DNA of 8,582 bases from an uncultured Collinsella sp. (GTDB taxonomy: Bacteria; Actinomycetota; Coriobacteriia; Coriobacteriales; Coriobacteriaceae): NCBI GenBank assembly GCA_902491895.1, contig CABUJH010000070.1:1-8582 (forward strand), in the 5' to 3' direction. Position 1 is the stretch's first letter; the number at the start of each line of letters is the position of its first letter. Below are positions 1 through 6,538 of the stretch, one piece after another. A program made the translations under genes and the position numbers. The notes below the pieces were generated by a model. That model was not told the DNA's origin, did no database searches, and saw nothing but the letters and a program-made list of their open reading frames with translations.

Positions 1-2
1 AG

Positions 3-1970
3 ATCACCAACATCGACGGCGAGAACAAGATCTTCGCCATCTGCAACTGCAACGTCAACGTGTGCTATGCCCTGCGCACCTCGCAGCTGTTCAACACGCC
101 CAACCTGTCGCGCTCGGCCTATGTCGCCAAGGTCGAGAAGGACAAGTGCGTGGCCTGCGGTCGCTGCGTTGAGGTGTGCCCGGCCGGTGCCGCCAAGCTC
201 GGCCAGAAGCTCTGCAGCAAAAAGGCCGGCGGACAGGTGCCCGAGTATCCGCGCCAGGAGCTGCCCGATGCCACCAAGTGGGACCACACCAAGTGGTCGC
301 CCAACTACCGCAACGATAACCGTATCGAGACGCACGAGTCCGGCACCGCGCCCTGCAAGACGGCTTGCCCCGCGCACGTTGCCGTCCAGGGCTACTTAAA
401 GCTCGCGGCGCAGGGCCGCTATGACGAGGCGCTGGCGCTCATCAAGCGCGAGAACCCGCTGCCCGCTATCTGCGGCCGTGTGTGCAACCGCCGCTGTGAG
501 GATGCCTGCACCCGTGGCCGTGTGGACGCCGCCGTGGCTATCGACGAGGTCAAGAAGTTTATCGCCCAGCGCGATCTTGATGCCGCGACCCGCTATGTCC
601 CACCCGTGGTGACGCCGACGCGCGCCGGCGGCTTCGATCAGAAGATCGCCATCATCGGTGCCGGCCCGGCCGGTCTGTCCTGTGCCTTCTATCTGGCCGA
701 GAAGGGCTACAAGCCCGTCGTGTTCGAGAAGAACGAGCGCCCGGGCGGCATGCTCACCTATGGCATTCCCAGCTTTAAGCTGGAGAAGGACGTTATCGAG
801 GCCGAGGTCGAGATCATTCGCCTGATGGGTGCCGAGTTCCGCTATGGCGTGGAAGTCGGTCGCGACGTGACGCTCGACGAGCTGCGCGCGCAGGGCTTTA
901 AGGCCTTCTACGTTGCCATTGGCTGCCAGGGCGGCCGCCTTGCCGGTATTCCGGGTGAGGATGCCGAGGACGTGACCGTGGCCGTCGACTTTTTGCGCGA
1001 GGTCAACAGTGGCAAGATCGACGCGCTGCCCGGCCGTACCATCGTGGTGGGCGGTGGTAACGTGGCTATCGATGTCGCGCGCAACGCCTGCCGTCTGGGT
1101 TCCGAGCACGTTGAGATGTTCTGCCTGGAGAGCGAGGCCCAGATGCCCGCCAGCGAGGAAGAACGTCGCGAGGCCGTTGAGGACGGCGCTCACATCAGCT
1201 GCGGCTGGGGCCCCAAGGAGATTCACCTGGACGAGGCCGGTCGTGTGTGCGGTATCACCTTCAAGCGCTGCACGCGTGTCTTTGACGACGAGGGCCGTTT
1301 TGCGCCCGAGTACGACGAGAACGACCTGCGCCGCGTCGATGCCGACCGCGTGGTCATGTCCATCGGCCAGTCCATCGTGTGGGGCGACCTGCTGGCTGGC
1401 TCCAAGGTGGAGCTTGGCCGTGGTCAGGGCGCCCTTGCCGATCCCCAGACCTACCAGACCGCCGAACCCGACATCTTTGTGGGCGGCGACGTCTATACCG
1501 GCCCCAGCTTTGCCATCGATGCCATCGCCGCCGGTCACGAGGCCGCCGTGTCCATCCATCGCTTTGTGCAGCCGGGCTCCACGCTCACCATCGGCCGCAA
1601 CCAGCGCCGCTATACCGCGTTCGACCGCGACGACGTTGTTCTCGAGGGCTACGACAACGCGAGCCGCGAGGTTGCGCATGTGGACCGCGAGCGCGAGAAG
1701 GCTGCGCCGTTTAGCGAGTATGTTGAGACCTTTACCGAGGAACAGGTGCGCGCCGAGACCGCCCGCTGCCTGGGCTGCGGCGCCTCGATTGTCGATCCCA
1801 ACAAGTGCATCGGCTGCGGCCTGTGCACCACCAAGTGCGCGTTCGACGCCATCCATCTAGATCGCGACCGCCCCGAGTGCTCAACGATGGTCAAATACGA
1901 GCAAAAGCTCCCAAGCCTGGGCAAGTACGCATTGAAGCGTGCAATTAAGATCAAATTTGGGAAGAAGTAA
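3..1970 (+). CDS. Fe-S/FAD/NAD(P) oxidoreductase, glutamate synthase small subunit-like (5' partial)
   Basis: The frame is open to the window edge, so the true start lies upstream; the GTG at 60 is internal and has no ribosome binding site. 655 residues are visible. Counting from that GTG codon, a CxxCxxCxxxCP ferredoxin motif (C30, C33, C36, C40) is preceded by a Cys-rich stretch (CNCNVNVC) at the visible N-terminus. A GltD-type Fe-S domain follows, with C99, C103, C138, C142, C146 and C150. Next are an FAD-binding GAGPAG at 200-205, an NAD(P)-binding GGGNVAID at 331-338, a second flavin motif (VGGD, 474-477) and a C-terminal Cys cluster (C570, C573, C583, C586, C589, C593). In known relatives this core moves electrons between NAD(P)H, FAD and Fe-S clusters. 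The extra clusters suggest a ferredoxin or a larger redox partner rather than plain glutamate synthesis; the actual substrate is not visible. The protein should be cytoplasmic. No terminator is seen after the stop, so read-through toward hypA is possible. Confidence 0.88.
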   Translation: MTNIDGENKIFAICNCNVNVCYALRTSQLFNTPNLSRSAYVAKVEKDKCVACGRCVEVCPAGAAKLGQKLCSKKAGGQVPEYPRQELPDATKWDHTKWSPNYRNDNRIETHESGTAPCKTACPAHVAVQGYLKLAAQGRYDEALALIKRENPLPAICGRVCNRRCEDACTRGRVDAAVAIDEVKKFIAQRDLDAATRYVPPVVTPTRAGGFDQKIAIIGAGPAGLSCAFYLAEKGYKPVVFEKNERPGGMLTYGIPSFKLEKDVIEAEVEIIRLMGAEFRYGVEVGRDVTLDELRAQGFKAFYVAIGCQGGRLAGIPGEDAEDVTVAVDFLREVNSGKIDALPGRTIVVGGGNVAIDVARNACRLGSEHVEMFCLESEAQMPASEEERREAVEDGAHISCGWGPKEIHLDEAGRVCGITFKRCTRVFDDEGRFAPEYDENDLRRVDADRVVMSIGQSIVWGDLLAGSKVELGRGQGALADPQTYQTAEPDIFVGGDVYTGPSFAIDAIAAGHEAAVSIHRFVQPGSTLTIGRNQRRYTAFDRDDVVLEGYDNASREVAHVDREREKAAPFSEYVETFTEEQVRAETARCLGCGASIVDPNKCIGCGLCTTKCAFDAIHLDRDRPECSTMVKYEQKLPSLGKYALKRAIKIKFGKK

Positions 1971-2009
1971 GAGACCTAACAAGTAAGTGAACGGCGCAGA
2001 GGGCGGTTG

Positions 2010-2123
2010 GACAGCGAGCGGGTCCCAGGCGTGGCGAGGTGCCTTGAAAGAGGAAGGCATAGGGCTTTTGCCCATGCCCGACGATTGAAAGGCAGATCGC
2101 CCGTCTGGGACTCGCGCAGCGTC
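2010..2123 (+). ncRNA. Candidate structured RNA or 5' leader upstream of hypA
   Basis: This non-coding spacer can fold into one long hairpin. GTCCCAG (2022-2028) pairs with CTGGGAC (2105-2111). GCG (2029-2031) continues the stem with CGT (2102-2104), and after a bulged T2032, GGCGA (2033-2037) pairs with TCGCC (2097-2101). That gives 15 pairs with one bulge and one G-U. TGCCTT (2040-2045) then pairs with AAGGCA (2089-2094). The tip is GGCAT-A-GGGC-TTTT-GCCC-ATGCC (2056-2078), nine pairs with one bulged A. GAC (2010-2012) and GTC (2121-2123) may close the base. A second AAGGCA at 2054-2059 could compete for TGCCTT, so two states are possible. I do not recognise an RNA family. It could be a small RNA, a cis-regulatory leader of hypA or an intercistronic stabiliser. 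Strand is assigned only from the direction of the flanking genes. Confidence 0.45.
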
Positions 2124-2130
2124 AAGCCGA

Positions 2131-2157
2131 CCGCCGTTCGTTAGAACGGCGGAAGGA
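2131..2157 (+). promoter_or_regulatory. Perfect hairpin against the hypA Shine-Dalgarno
   Basis: CCGCCGTTC (2131-2139) and GAACGGCGG (2144-2152) form a perfect 9-bp GC-rich stem with the tetraloop GTTA. The Shine-Dalgarno AAGGA begins at 2153, the first base after the stem, and lies 7 nt before the GTG at 2165. There is no T-run, so this is not a simple terminator. It may affect ribosome access to hypA or stabilise the mRNA 5' end. Confidence 0.5.
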
Positions 2158-2164
2158 ATTAAAA

Positions 2165-2593
2165 GTGCACGAGCTCGGAATCGTCTATCACATCATTCGC
2201 GATGTCGAGAACGTGGCGCGCGCCAATGGCGTGCGTCGCGTTTCGAGCGTCACGCTGCTGCTGGGCGAGGTCTCGGGCGTCGTTCCCGACTTGCTGCTCG
2301 ACGCTTGGCGCTGGGCGGCAGATAAAAAGCCCATCGCGCAGGGCGCGGAGCTTATTGTGGAGCCTGTCGAGGCCGTGACGCATTGCGAGGCGTGCGGCCG
2401 CGACTATGCGACAGTCGAGCACGGCAAGACCTGCCCTCATTGCGGCAGCGGCGAGACATACCTGCTGCAGGGCCAGGAGGTCATGATTAAGCAGATTGAG
2501 ACCCCCGACGAGGAACCGGCAGACGCTGCCCCCGACGGCCCTTCCGACGTCCTCGACGCCGTCGATGCCGCCCACCCCCTCCACATCGTCTAG
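2165..2593 (+). CDS. hypA: Hydrogenase/urease nickel incorporation protein HypA
   Basis: HypA binds Ni(II) at its extreme N-terminus and helps insert it into NiFe-hydrogenase, acting with HypB, and sometimes into urease. The sequence begins MHELGIV, giving the family's invariant His2 and Glu3. The structural zinc site is C74-x2-C77 and C90-x2-C93 (CEAC and CPHC). The start is a GTG with AAGGA 7 nt upstream, and only this start keeps His2/Glu3 next to the initiator. The family core ends near residue 112 (QEVMIKQIE). Residues 113-142 form an extra acidic Asp/Pro/Ala-rich tail with two His near its end (HPLH). No other hyp or hydrogenase gene lies in the window, so its partner enzyme must be encoded elsewhere, possibly upstream of the oxidoreductase. 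Transcription probably ends at the inverted repeat with T-run that starts 10 bp past the stop. Confidence 0.95.
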   Translation: MHELGIVYHIIRDVENVARANGVRRVSSVTLLLGEVSGVVPDLLLDAWRWAADKKPIAQGAELIVEPVEAVTHCEACGRDYATVEHGKTCPHCGSGETYLLQGQEVMIKQIETPDEEPADAAPDGPSDVLDAVDAAHPLHIV

Positions 2594-2601
2594 GATTCCC
2601 T

Positions 2602-2676
2602 ATAAGTTGCGGTGAAATAGTTCCTAAATCCAGCCTTCTGGCTCTTAAACAAGAACTATTCCACCGCAACTTTTTT
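2602..2676 (+). repeat. Inverted-repeat element, copy 1, with T-run (likely hypA terminator)
   Basis: The left arm (2604-2623, beginning AAGTTGCGGTG) and the right arm (2653-2672, ending CACCGCAACTT) are complementary over 20 nt except for one A/C mismatch at 2615. They enclose a 29-nt centre that has its own small AGCC-TTCT-GGCT hairpin. Six Ts at 2671-2676 overlap the end of the right arm, so it should work as a Rho-independent terminator on the plus strand. A second copy with nearly the same arms follows the ManO stop (6288-6358). Both copies share the same departure from perfect symmetry, which argues for a common origin. Confidence 0.8.
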
Positions 2677-2998
2677 GAGTGGTTTCGTAGATCATAAGTC
2701 GCGCAAATAGTCAAGTCATACCTGTTTGAACAAAGTAGCGGCAGTGCAAGCGCATTCGCGCTTGCCTAAAATCGATATTAATGAACAGTCTGCTTGTATC
2801 TGTAAAATGCGTGGCTTGATGAGTGACGCCTTGGCGTGTAATGAGTCAAAAAGCAGTAACGTAATCAACTTGTAACAAACCTAGACGTTTAAACAAATAA
2901 TCCAACCTTTTGCGAATTTAGCCATAATTCCACAATCCAAACAGGTATACTCCTTTCATGTCGTGTAGGAATTACGTAGACAAAAAGGAGGTTATGTG
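2677..2998 (+). promoter_or_regulatory. Non-coding regulatory region upstream of the PTS operon
   Basis: I see no gene in this stretch, which is noticeably AT-richer than the genes on either side. It holds a perfect 8-bp hairpin (GCAAGCGC at 2746-2753, GCGCTTGC at 2758-2765, loop ATTC) with no T-run after it, a small dyad ACGCC-TT-GGCGT near 2824-2835 and a TTGTAACAA palindrome near 2870. Possible -10 hexamers are CATAAT near 2923 and TATACT near 2947, but neither has a convincing -35 box, so the promoter is not placed. The Shine-Dalgarno AAGGAGG (2985-2991) lies 7 nt before the ATG at 2999. I found no sigma-54 (-24/-12) promoter of the kind that drives some mannose PTS operons in Firmicutes. 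Confidence 0.4.
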
Positions 2999-3988
2999 AT
3001 GGTAAGTATTGTTCTTGCTAGCCACGGGGACTTGGCAGCTGGAATCAAGCAGACGGGCTCGATGGTCTTTGGCGATCAGCCGTCTGTGGCCGTGGTCTCG
3101 CTCGAGCCGAGCATGGGCCCCGACGACTTCCGTGTCAAGGTCGAGGAAGCAATCGCTTCCTTCGAGGACCAGGAGCAGGTGCTCTTCCTCGTTGATCTGT
3201 GGGGCGGCACGCCGTTCAACCAGATTAGCGGGCTCATCGAGGGCCATGATTCCTGGGCTATCGTCACCGGTGTCAACCTGCCTATGCTCATCGAGGCATA
3301 TTCGCAGCGCTTTGATGCAAAGAACACTGCACATGCGATCGCAAAACATCTCGTGACTGAGGCTAAGGCTGGCGTGCGCGTCAAGCCCGAGTCTCTGGAG
3401 CCCGAGGAGAAGAAGCCGGCTACGGCCGCCGCTGCTCCTGCAGGCGCCATCCCTCCGGGAACGGTCATCGGCGACGGGCACATCAAGATTGCCCACGTCC
3501 GTATCGACACCCGTCTGCTGCATGGTCAGGTGGCCACCACGTGGACCAAGCAGATCAACCCCAACCGCATCATCGTGGTTTCCGACGGCGTTGCTCACGA
3601 CGAGCTCCGCAAGACCATGATCGAGCAGGCTGCCCCTCCGGGAGTCCATGCCAACGTCGTGCCTATCAAGAAGATGGCCGAGGTCGTCAAGGACACGCGT
3701 TTTGGTGACACCAAGGCCATGCTGCTCTTCGAGAACCCGCAGGATCTGCTCAAGGCCATCGAGGCCGGCGTCGACATCAAGGAAGTCAACATCGGTTCCA
3801 TGGCTCACTCCAAGGGCAAGGTCGTCGTCACCAACGCCGTCGCTATGGGCGATGACGACGTTAAGACCCTCGAGGCCCTCAAGGCCAAGGGCGTCAAGTT
3901 CGAGGTCCGCAAGGTTCCTTCGGATGCCTCCGAGGATCTCGACGCCATGTTGAAGAAAGCTAAGGCCGAACTGGCCGCTCAAGCATAG
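2999..3988 (+). CDS. manX: PTS mannose-family transporter subunit IIAB (fused)
   Basis: This cytoplasmic phosphotransferase takes phosphate from HPr and passes it through IIA and IIB to the sugar entering via IIC/IID. The IIA domain (about 1-125) starts MVSIVLASHGDLAAG, with the phospho-His at H9, and contains the family stretch LFLVDLWGGTPFN. An Ala/Pro/Glu/Lys linker spans about 128-158. The IIB domain (about 160-329) carries RLLHGQVATTW with the active His at H175. At 329 residues and with this domain order it closely resembles E. coli ManX. I chose the ATG at 2999 over the GTG at 2996 because it is 7 nt from AAGGAGG (the GTG is only 4 nt away) and gives the usual short N-terminus. It is the first gene of the operon, 18 bp before IIC. 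Sugar specificity in this family cannot be read from sequence; mannose, glucose, glucosamine, fructose and others are all known. Confidence 0.95.
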   Translation: MVSIVLASHGDLAAGIKQTGSMVFGDQPSVAVVSLEPSMGPDDFRVKVEEAIASFEDQEQVLFLVDLWGGTPFNQISGLIEGHDSWAIVTGVNLPMLIEAYSQRFDAKNTAHAIAKHLVTEAKAGVRVKPESLEPEEKKPATAAAAPAGAIPPGTVIGDGHIKIAHVRIDTRLLHGQVATTWTKQINPNRIIVVSDGVAHDELRKTMIEQAAPPGVHANVVPIKKMAEVVKDTRFGDTKAMLLFENPQDLLKAIEAGVDIKEVNIGSMAHSKGKVVVTNAVAMGDDDVKTLEALKAKGVKFEVRKVPSDASEDLDAMLKKAKAELAAQA

Positions 3989-4006
3989 TAAAGGAGGGTC
4001 CGATAC

Positions 4007-4825
4007 ATGTCTGCAATCACTATTCTGCTTGTTGCGATTGTCGCGTTGCTTGCCGGTATGGAAGGCATTCTGGATGAGTTCCAGTTCCATCAGCCGCTCG
4101 TGGCATGCACGCTTATCGGTCTCGTAACCGGTCACCTTCAGGAGGGCATCCTCCTGGGCGGTTCGCTCCAGATGATGGCCCTTGGCTGGGCTAACGTCGG
4201 CGCCGCCGTCGCGCCTGACGCCGCTCTGGCCTCGGTCGCTTCTTCGATCATCATGGTGCTCGCCCTCAACGGCGGCGCCACTGATTCGGCCAAGGCCGTT
4301 ACCGCGGCCATCGCCGTCGCCGTCCCGCTGTCGGTCGCTGGTCTGTTCCTGACCATGATCTGCCGTACCATTGCTACCGCTATCGCTCACGCCATGGACG
4401 GTTGCGCCGAGAAGGGCGACTTCTCCGGCATCGAGCGCTGGCAGTATGCTGCCATCCTCATGCAGGGCCTTCGTATCGCCATCCCGGCAGTGCTTCTGTG
4501 CGTCATCCCGGCCGAGGCCGTTACCAACGCGCTTAACGCTATGCCCGACTGGCTGTCCGGCGGCATGGCTGTCGGCGGCGGCATGGTCGCTTCCGTCGGT
4601 TACGCCATGGTCATCAACATGATGGCCACCAAGGAGACCTGGCCGTTCTTCATCCTCGGCTTTGTCCTTGCTGCCATCCCTCAGCTCACGCTGATCGCCC
4701 TTGGCCTCATCGGCATCTCCCTTGCCCTCATCTACCTTGGCCTTAAGGAACTGGCCAAGCAGGGTGGCGGCATGGGCGGTGGCTCCGGCGACCCGCTCGG
4801 CGACATTCTGAACGATTACGAGTAG
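4007..4825 (+). CDS. manY: PTS mannose-family transporter subunit IIC
   Basis: This is the membrane channel subunit that forms the sugar path together with IID. It has 272 residues, close to the usual ~266. Hydrophobic membrane segments run through most of its length, starting at once (ITILLVAIVALLAGMEG, about 4-20). The family stretch GSLQMMALGWANVGAAVAPD lies at about 52-71, and a late hydrophobic block (FFILGFVLAAIPQ...ISLALIYLGL) ends near 247. The C-terminus is a short Gly-rich, acidic cytoplasmic tail. AAGGAGG at 3991-3997 lies 9 nt before the ATG. The stop overlaps the Shine-Dalgarno of IID, so the two are probably translationally coupled. Confidence 0.94.
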   Translation: MSAITILLVAIVALLAGMEGILDEFQFHQPLVACTLIGLVTGHLQEGILLGGSLQMMALGWANVGAAVAPDAALASVASSIIMVLALNGGATDSAKAVTAAIAVAVPLSVAGLFLTMICRTIATAIAHAMDGCAEKGDFSGIERWQYAAILMQGLRIAIPAVLLCVIPAEAVTNALNAMPDWLSGGMAVGGGMVASVGYAMVINMMATKETWPFFILGFVLAAIPQLTLIALGLIGISLALIYLGLKELAKQGGGMGGGSGDPLGDILNDYE

Positions 4826-4841
4826 GAGGGGAGTGATACAT

Positions 4842-5762
4842 ATGGCAGAGAACAAGATTCAGCTCACCAAGGCTGACCGCAAGAAGGTTTGCTTCCGTCA
4901 TCAGTTCCTTCAGGGCTCGTGGAACTACGAGCGTATGCAGAACGGCGGCTGGTGCTTCGCAATGATCCCTGCGATCAAGAAGCTCTACACCAGCAAGGAT
5001 GACCAGATTGCCGCGCTTAAGCGCCACCTGGAGTTCTATAACACCCACCCCTATGTTTCCGCCCCCGTCATTGGCGTTACCCTCGCCCTCGAGGAGGAGC
5101 GCGCCAACGGTGCTCCGATCGATGACGTCGCCATCCAGGGCGTCAAGGTCGGTATGATGGGCCCGCTCGCCGGCGTCGGTGACCCCGTCTTCTGGTTCAC
5201 CCTTCGCCCGATTCTGGGCGCTCTGGGCGCTTCCCTGGCCATGTCCGGCAGCATCGTCGGTCCGCTGCTGTTCTTCTTCGCGTGGAACATCATCCGTTAC
5301 GCTTTCCTGTGGTACACGCAGGAGTTTGGCTACAAGGTCGGCTCCTCCATCGCCAAGGACCTCTCCGGTGGTCTGATGGGCAAGGTCACCGAGGGCGCTT
5401 CCATCCTGGGTATGTTCATCATCGGTGCCCTGGTCGAGCGCTGGGTGTCCATTTCCTTCACCCCGATCGTCTCCACGGTCAAGCAGTCTGCTGGCGCCTT
5501 TATCGACTGGGCTAGCCTGCCCTCCGGTTCCGAGGGTATCAAGGAAGCGCTGACGATGTACAACTCCGTCGGTGCTACCGCCCTTGATCAGATGAAGGTC
5601 ACCACGCTTCAGGCCAACCTCGATCAGCTCATCCCCGGCCTTGCCGCCGTGTGCCTGACCCTGCTGGTCTGCAAGCTCCTCAAGAAGAAGGTCAGCCCGA
5701 TCGTCATCATCCTGGCTCTCTTCGCCGTCGGCATCATCGGTCGCTTCTGCGGCTTCATGTAA
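4842..5762 (+). CDS. manZ: PTS mannose-family transporter subunit IID
   Basis: This is the second membrane subunit, found only in the mannose PTS family, and it works as a complex with IIC. From the ATG at 4842 it has 306 residues, although an in-frame GTG lies at 4833. AGGAGG (4824-4829) overlaps the IIC stop and is 12 nt from the ATG but only 3 nt from the GTG, so the ATG is preferred. Family stretches are QGSWNYERMQNGGWCFAMIPAI near the N-terminus, then ALEEERANGAPIDD and VKVGMMGPLAGVGDPVFW. The C-terminal part is membrane-embedded, including KKKVSPIVIILALFAVGIIG near the end. No gene for a regulator or sugar-modifying enzyme lies inside the operon, which suggests a general hexose transporter. 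Confidence 0.95.
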   Translation: MAENKIQLTKADRKKVCFRHQFLQGSWNYERMQNGGWCFAMIPAIKKLYTSKDDQIAALKRHLEFYNTHPYVSAPVIGVTLALEEERANGAPIDDVAIQGVKVGMMGPLAGVGDPVFWFTLRPILGALGASLAMSGSIVGPLLFFFAWNIIRYAFLWYTQEFGYKVGSSIAKDLSGGLMGKVTEGASILGMFIIGALVERWVSISFTPIVSTVKQSAGAFIDWASLPSGSEGIKEALTMYNSVGATALDQMKVTTLQANLDQLIPGLAAVCLTLLVCKLLKKKVSPIVIILALFAVGIIGRFCGFM

Positions 5763-5818
5763 GCACGCTTCGGCTTAAGACCGAGAGTTGCTAGGTAAGG
5801 GCTTTTGAGCCATTGAAA

Positions 5819-5863
5819 CGGACCGCACCCGGTGGGTACACTGGATGCGGTCCGATTGTTTTT
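5819..5863 (+). terminator. Rho-independent terminator between IID and manO
   Basis: CGGACCGCA (5819-5827) and TGCGGTCCG (5846-5854) form a perfect 9-bp stem around an 18-nt centre, followed by GATTG and five Ts (5859-5863). Its T-run ends 3 nt before the manO Shine-Dalgarno, so it probably lets only part of the transcription reach manO. Two small hairpins (CGG/CCG near 5771-5783 and GGCT-TTTG-AGCC near 5800-5811) lie upstream. Confidence 0.85.
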
Positions 5864-5882
5864 ATTGGAGGGCGAGGCGCGT

Positions 5883-6281
5883 ATGGCGCAATCTCAAAAC
5901 AGCACGGTCGATCTGGCAACGCCGGCAACCTGCCTGATGGGGCTTACCAGCCACGGTAACGTGATGGTGGGCAATAAGGCGTTTGAGTACTATAACGAGC
6001 GCAATCCCGAGGATTATATTCAAATCCCGTGGGACGAGGTCGACTATATTGCCGCCGAGGTTTTGCGCGGCACCAAGAAGATCACGCGTTTTGCCATCTT
6101 CACCAAGGACAACGGTCACTTTACGTTTTCGACGCGTGACGACAAAGAGACGCTTCGCGCGGTCCGCAAGTACATCGACGAGAATAAGCTCGTGCGTTCG
6201 CCCGACTTTATCGATGTGACGGCCAAGGGCGCCAAGAGCATCCCCTCCGTCATCAAAAACCTCTTCCACAAAGGCAACTAG
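5883..6281 (+). CDS. manO: DUF956 family protein (ManO-like), mannose-PTS associated
   Basis: This is a 132-residue soluble protein of the DUF956/ManO family, commonly encoded last in mannose PTS operons of Gram-positive bacteria. It is proposed to modulate the operon, but its biochemical role is not established. Recognisable features are an N-terminal region with TCLMGLTSHGNVMVGNKAFEYY, then IPWDEVDYIAAEVL, and a basic C-terminus (IPSVIKNLFHKGN). No signal peptide or membrane segment is visible. GGAGGG (5867-5872) is 10 nt before the ATG. The GTG at 5832 lies inside the preceding terminator stem-loop and is not credible. I see no separate promoter, so expression should depend on read-through from the PTS genes. 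Confidence 0.87.
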   Translation: MAQSQNSTVDLATPATCLMGLTSHGNVMVGNKAFEYYNERNPEDYIQIPWDEVDYIAAEVLRGTKKITRFAIFTKDNGHFTFSTRDDKETLRAVRKYIDENKLVRSPDFIDVTAKGAKSIPSVIKNLFHKGN

Positions 6282-6287
6282 CTCCTC

Positions 6288-6358
6288 ATAAGTTGTGGTG
6301 AAATAGTTCCTAAATACGGCTTTAGATGCTTCAGGCAGGAACTATTCCACCGCAACTT
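6288..6358 (+). repeat. Inverted-repeat element, copy 2
   Basis: The left arm (6290-6310, beginning AAGTTGTGGTG) pairs with the right arm (6338-6358, ending CACCGCAACTT) over 21 nt, with one U-G wobble and one A/C mismatch; the centre is 27 nt. Its left arm plus the following TAAAT and its right arm are nearly identical to copy 1 (2602-2672), while the centres differ. It starts 7 nt after the manO stop and may end that transcript, but unlike copy 1 it lacks a T-run on the plus strand. Confidence 0.75.
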
Positions 6359-6416
6359 CGAAGTCTAGTCATGCGACGTATGGCGATGCAGTAAATCTGC
6401 TACACTAGTACAACAT

Positions 6417-6492
6417 GCCTCCGTAGCTCAGGGGATAGAGCACCGCTCTCCTAAAGCGGGTGTCGACGGTTCGAATCCGCCCGGGGGCACCA
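6417..6492 (+). tRNA. tRNA-Arg (anticodon CCU)
   Basis: This is a full cloverleaf of 76 nt with an encoded CCA end (6490-6492). The acceptor strand GCCTCCG (6417-6423) pairs with CGGGGGC (6482-6488). The anticodon stem CCGCT/AGCGG encloses the loop CTCCTAA, with anticodon CCT at 6450-6452, which reads AGG. The T-arm contains GGTTCGAATCC. A TACACT hexamer at 6401-6406 could be its -10 box, though no good -35 is seen. Confidence 0.96.
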
Positions 6493-6501
6493 GGAAAATC
6501 G

Positions 6502-6538
6502 CAGGTCAGGAGTTATTTTTGCTTCTGACCTGTTCTGG
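6502..6538 (+). terminator. Terminator after tRNA-Arg
   Basis: CAGGTCAG (6502-6509) pairs with CTGACCTG (6525-6532), and the stem extends inward through G-U, A-T and G-C pairs to 6512/6522 around a T-rich loop. It lies 10 nt past the CCA end. The T-tract after it is weak (TTCTGGTTTT). Confidence 0.65.

Noticed and set aside
60..62. GTG at 60 as the start of the oxidoreductase
   Set aside because: The frame is open upstream to position 3, with Cys-rich residues that continue the domain, and there is no Shine-Dalgarno before the GTG.
396..1856. Long open frame antisense to the oxidoreductase
   Set aside because: Same shadow effect; the plus-strand frame has clear FAD, NAD(P) and Fe-S motifs.
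2010..2123. Signal recognition particle RNA (AAGGCAGAT resembles part of the E. coli 4.5S RNA)
   Set aside because: The conserved GGAAG tetraloop and AGCAGC segment of the SRP domain are missing; the short match is probably chance.
2677..2998. Sigma-54 promoter for the mannose PTS operon
   Set aside because: No convincing TGGCAC-N5-TTGC arrangement was found, and no LevR/ManR-type activator gene is present in the window.
2972..4855. Very long open frame antisense to the PTS IIAB and IIC genes
   Set aside because: It mirrors a strong, conserved coding frame on the plus strand, as expected in GC-rich DNA with GNC/GNN codon bias. Its translation is low-complexity (D/G/H/L-rich) and resembles no family I know.
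5832..5834. GTG at 5832 as an earlier start of manO
   Set aside because: It lies inside the terminator stem-loop, and a good Shine-Dalgarno sits 10 nt before the ATG at 5883.
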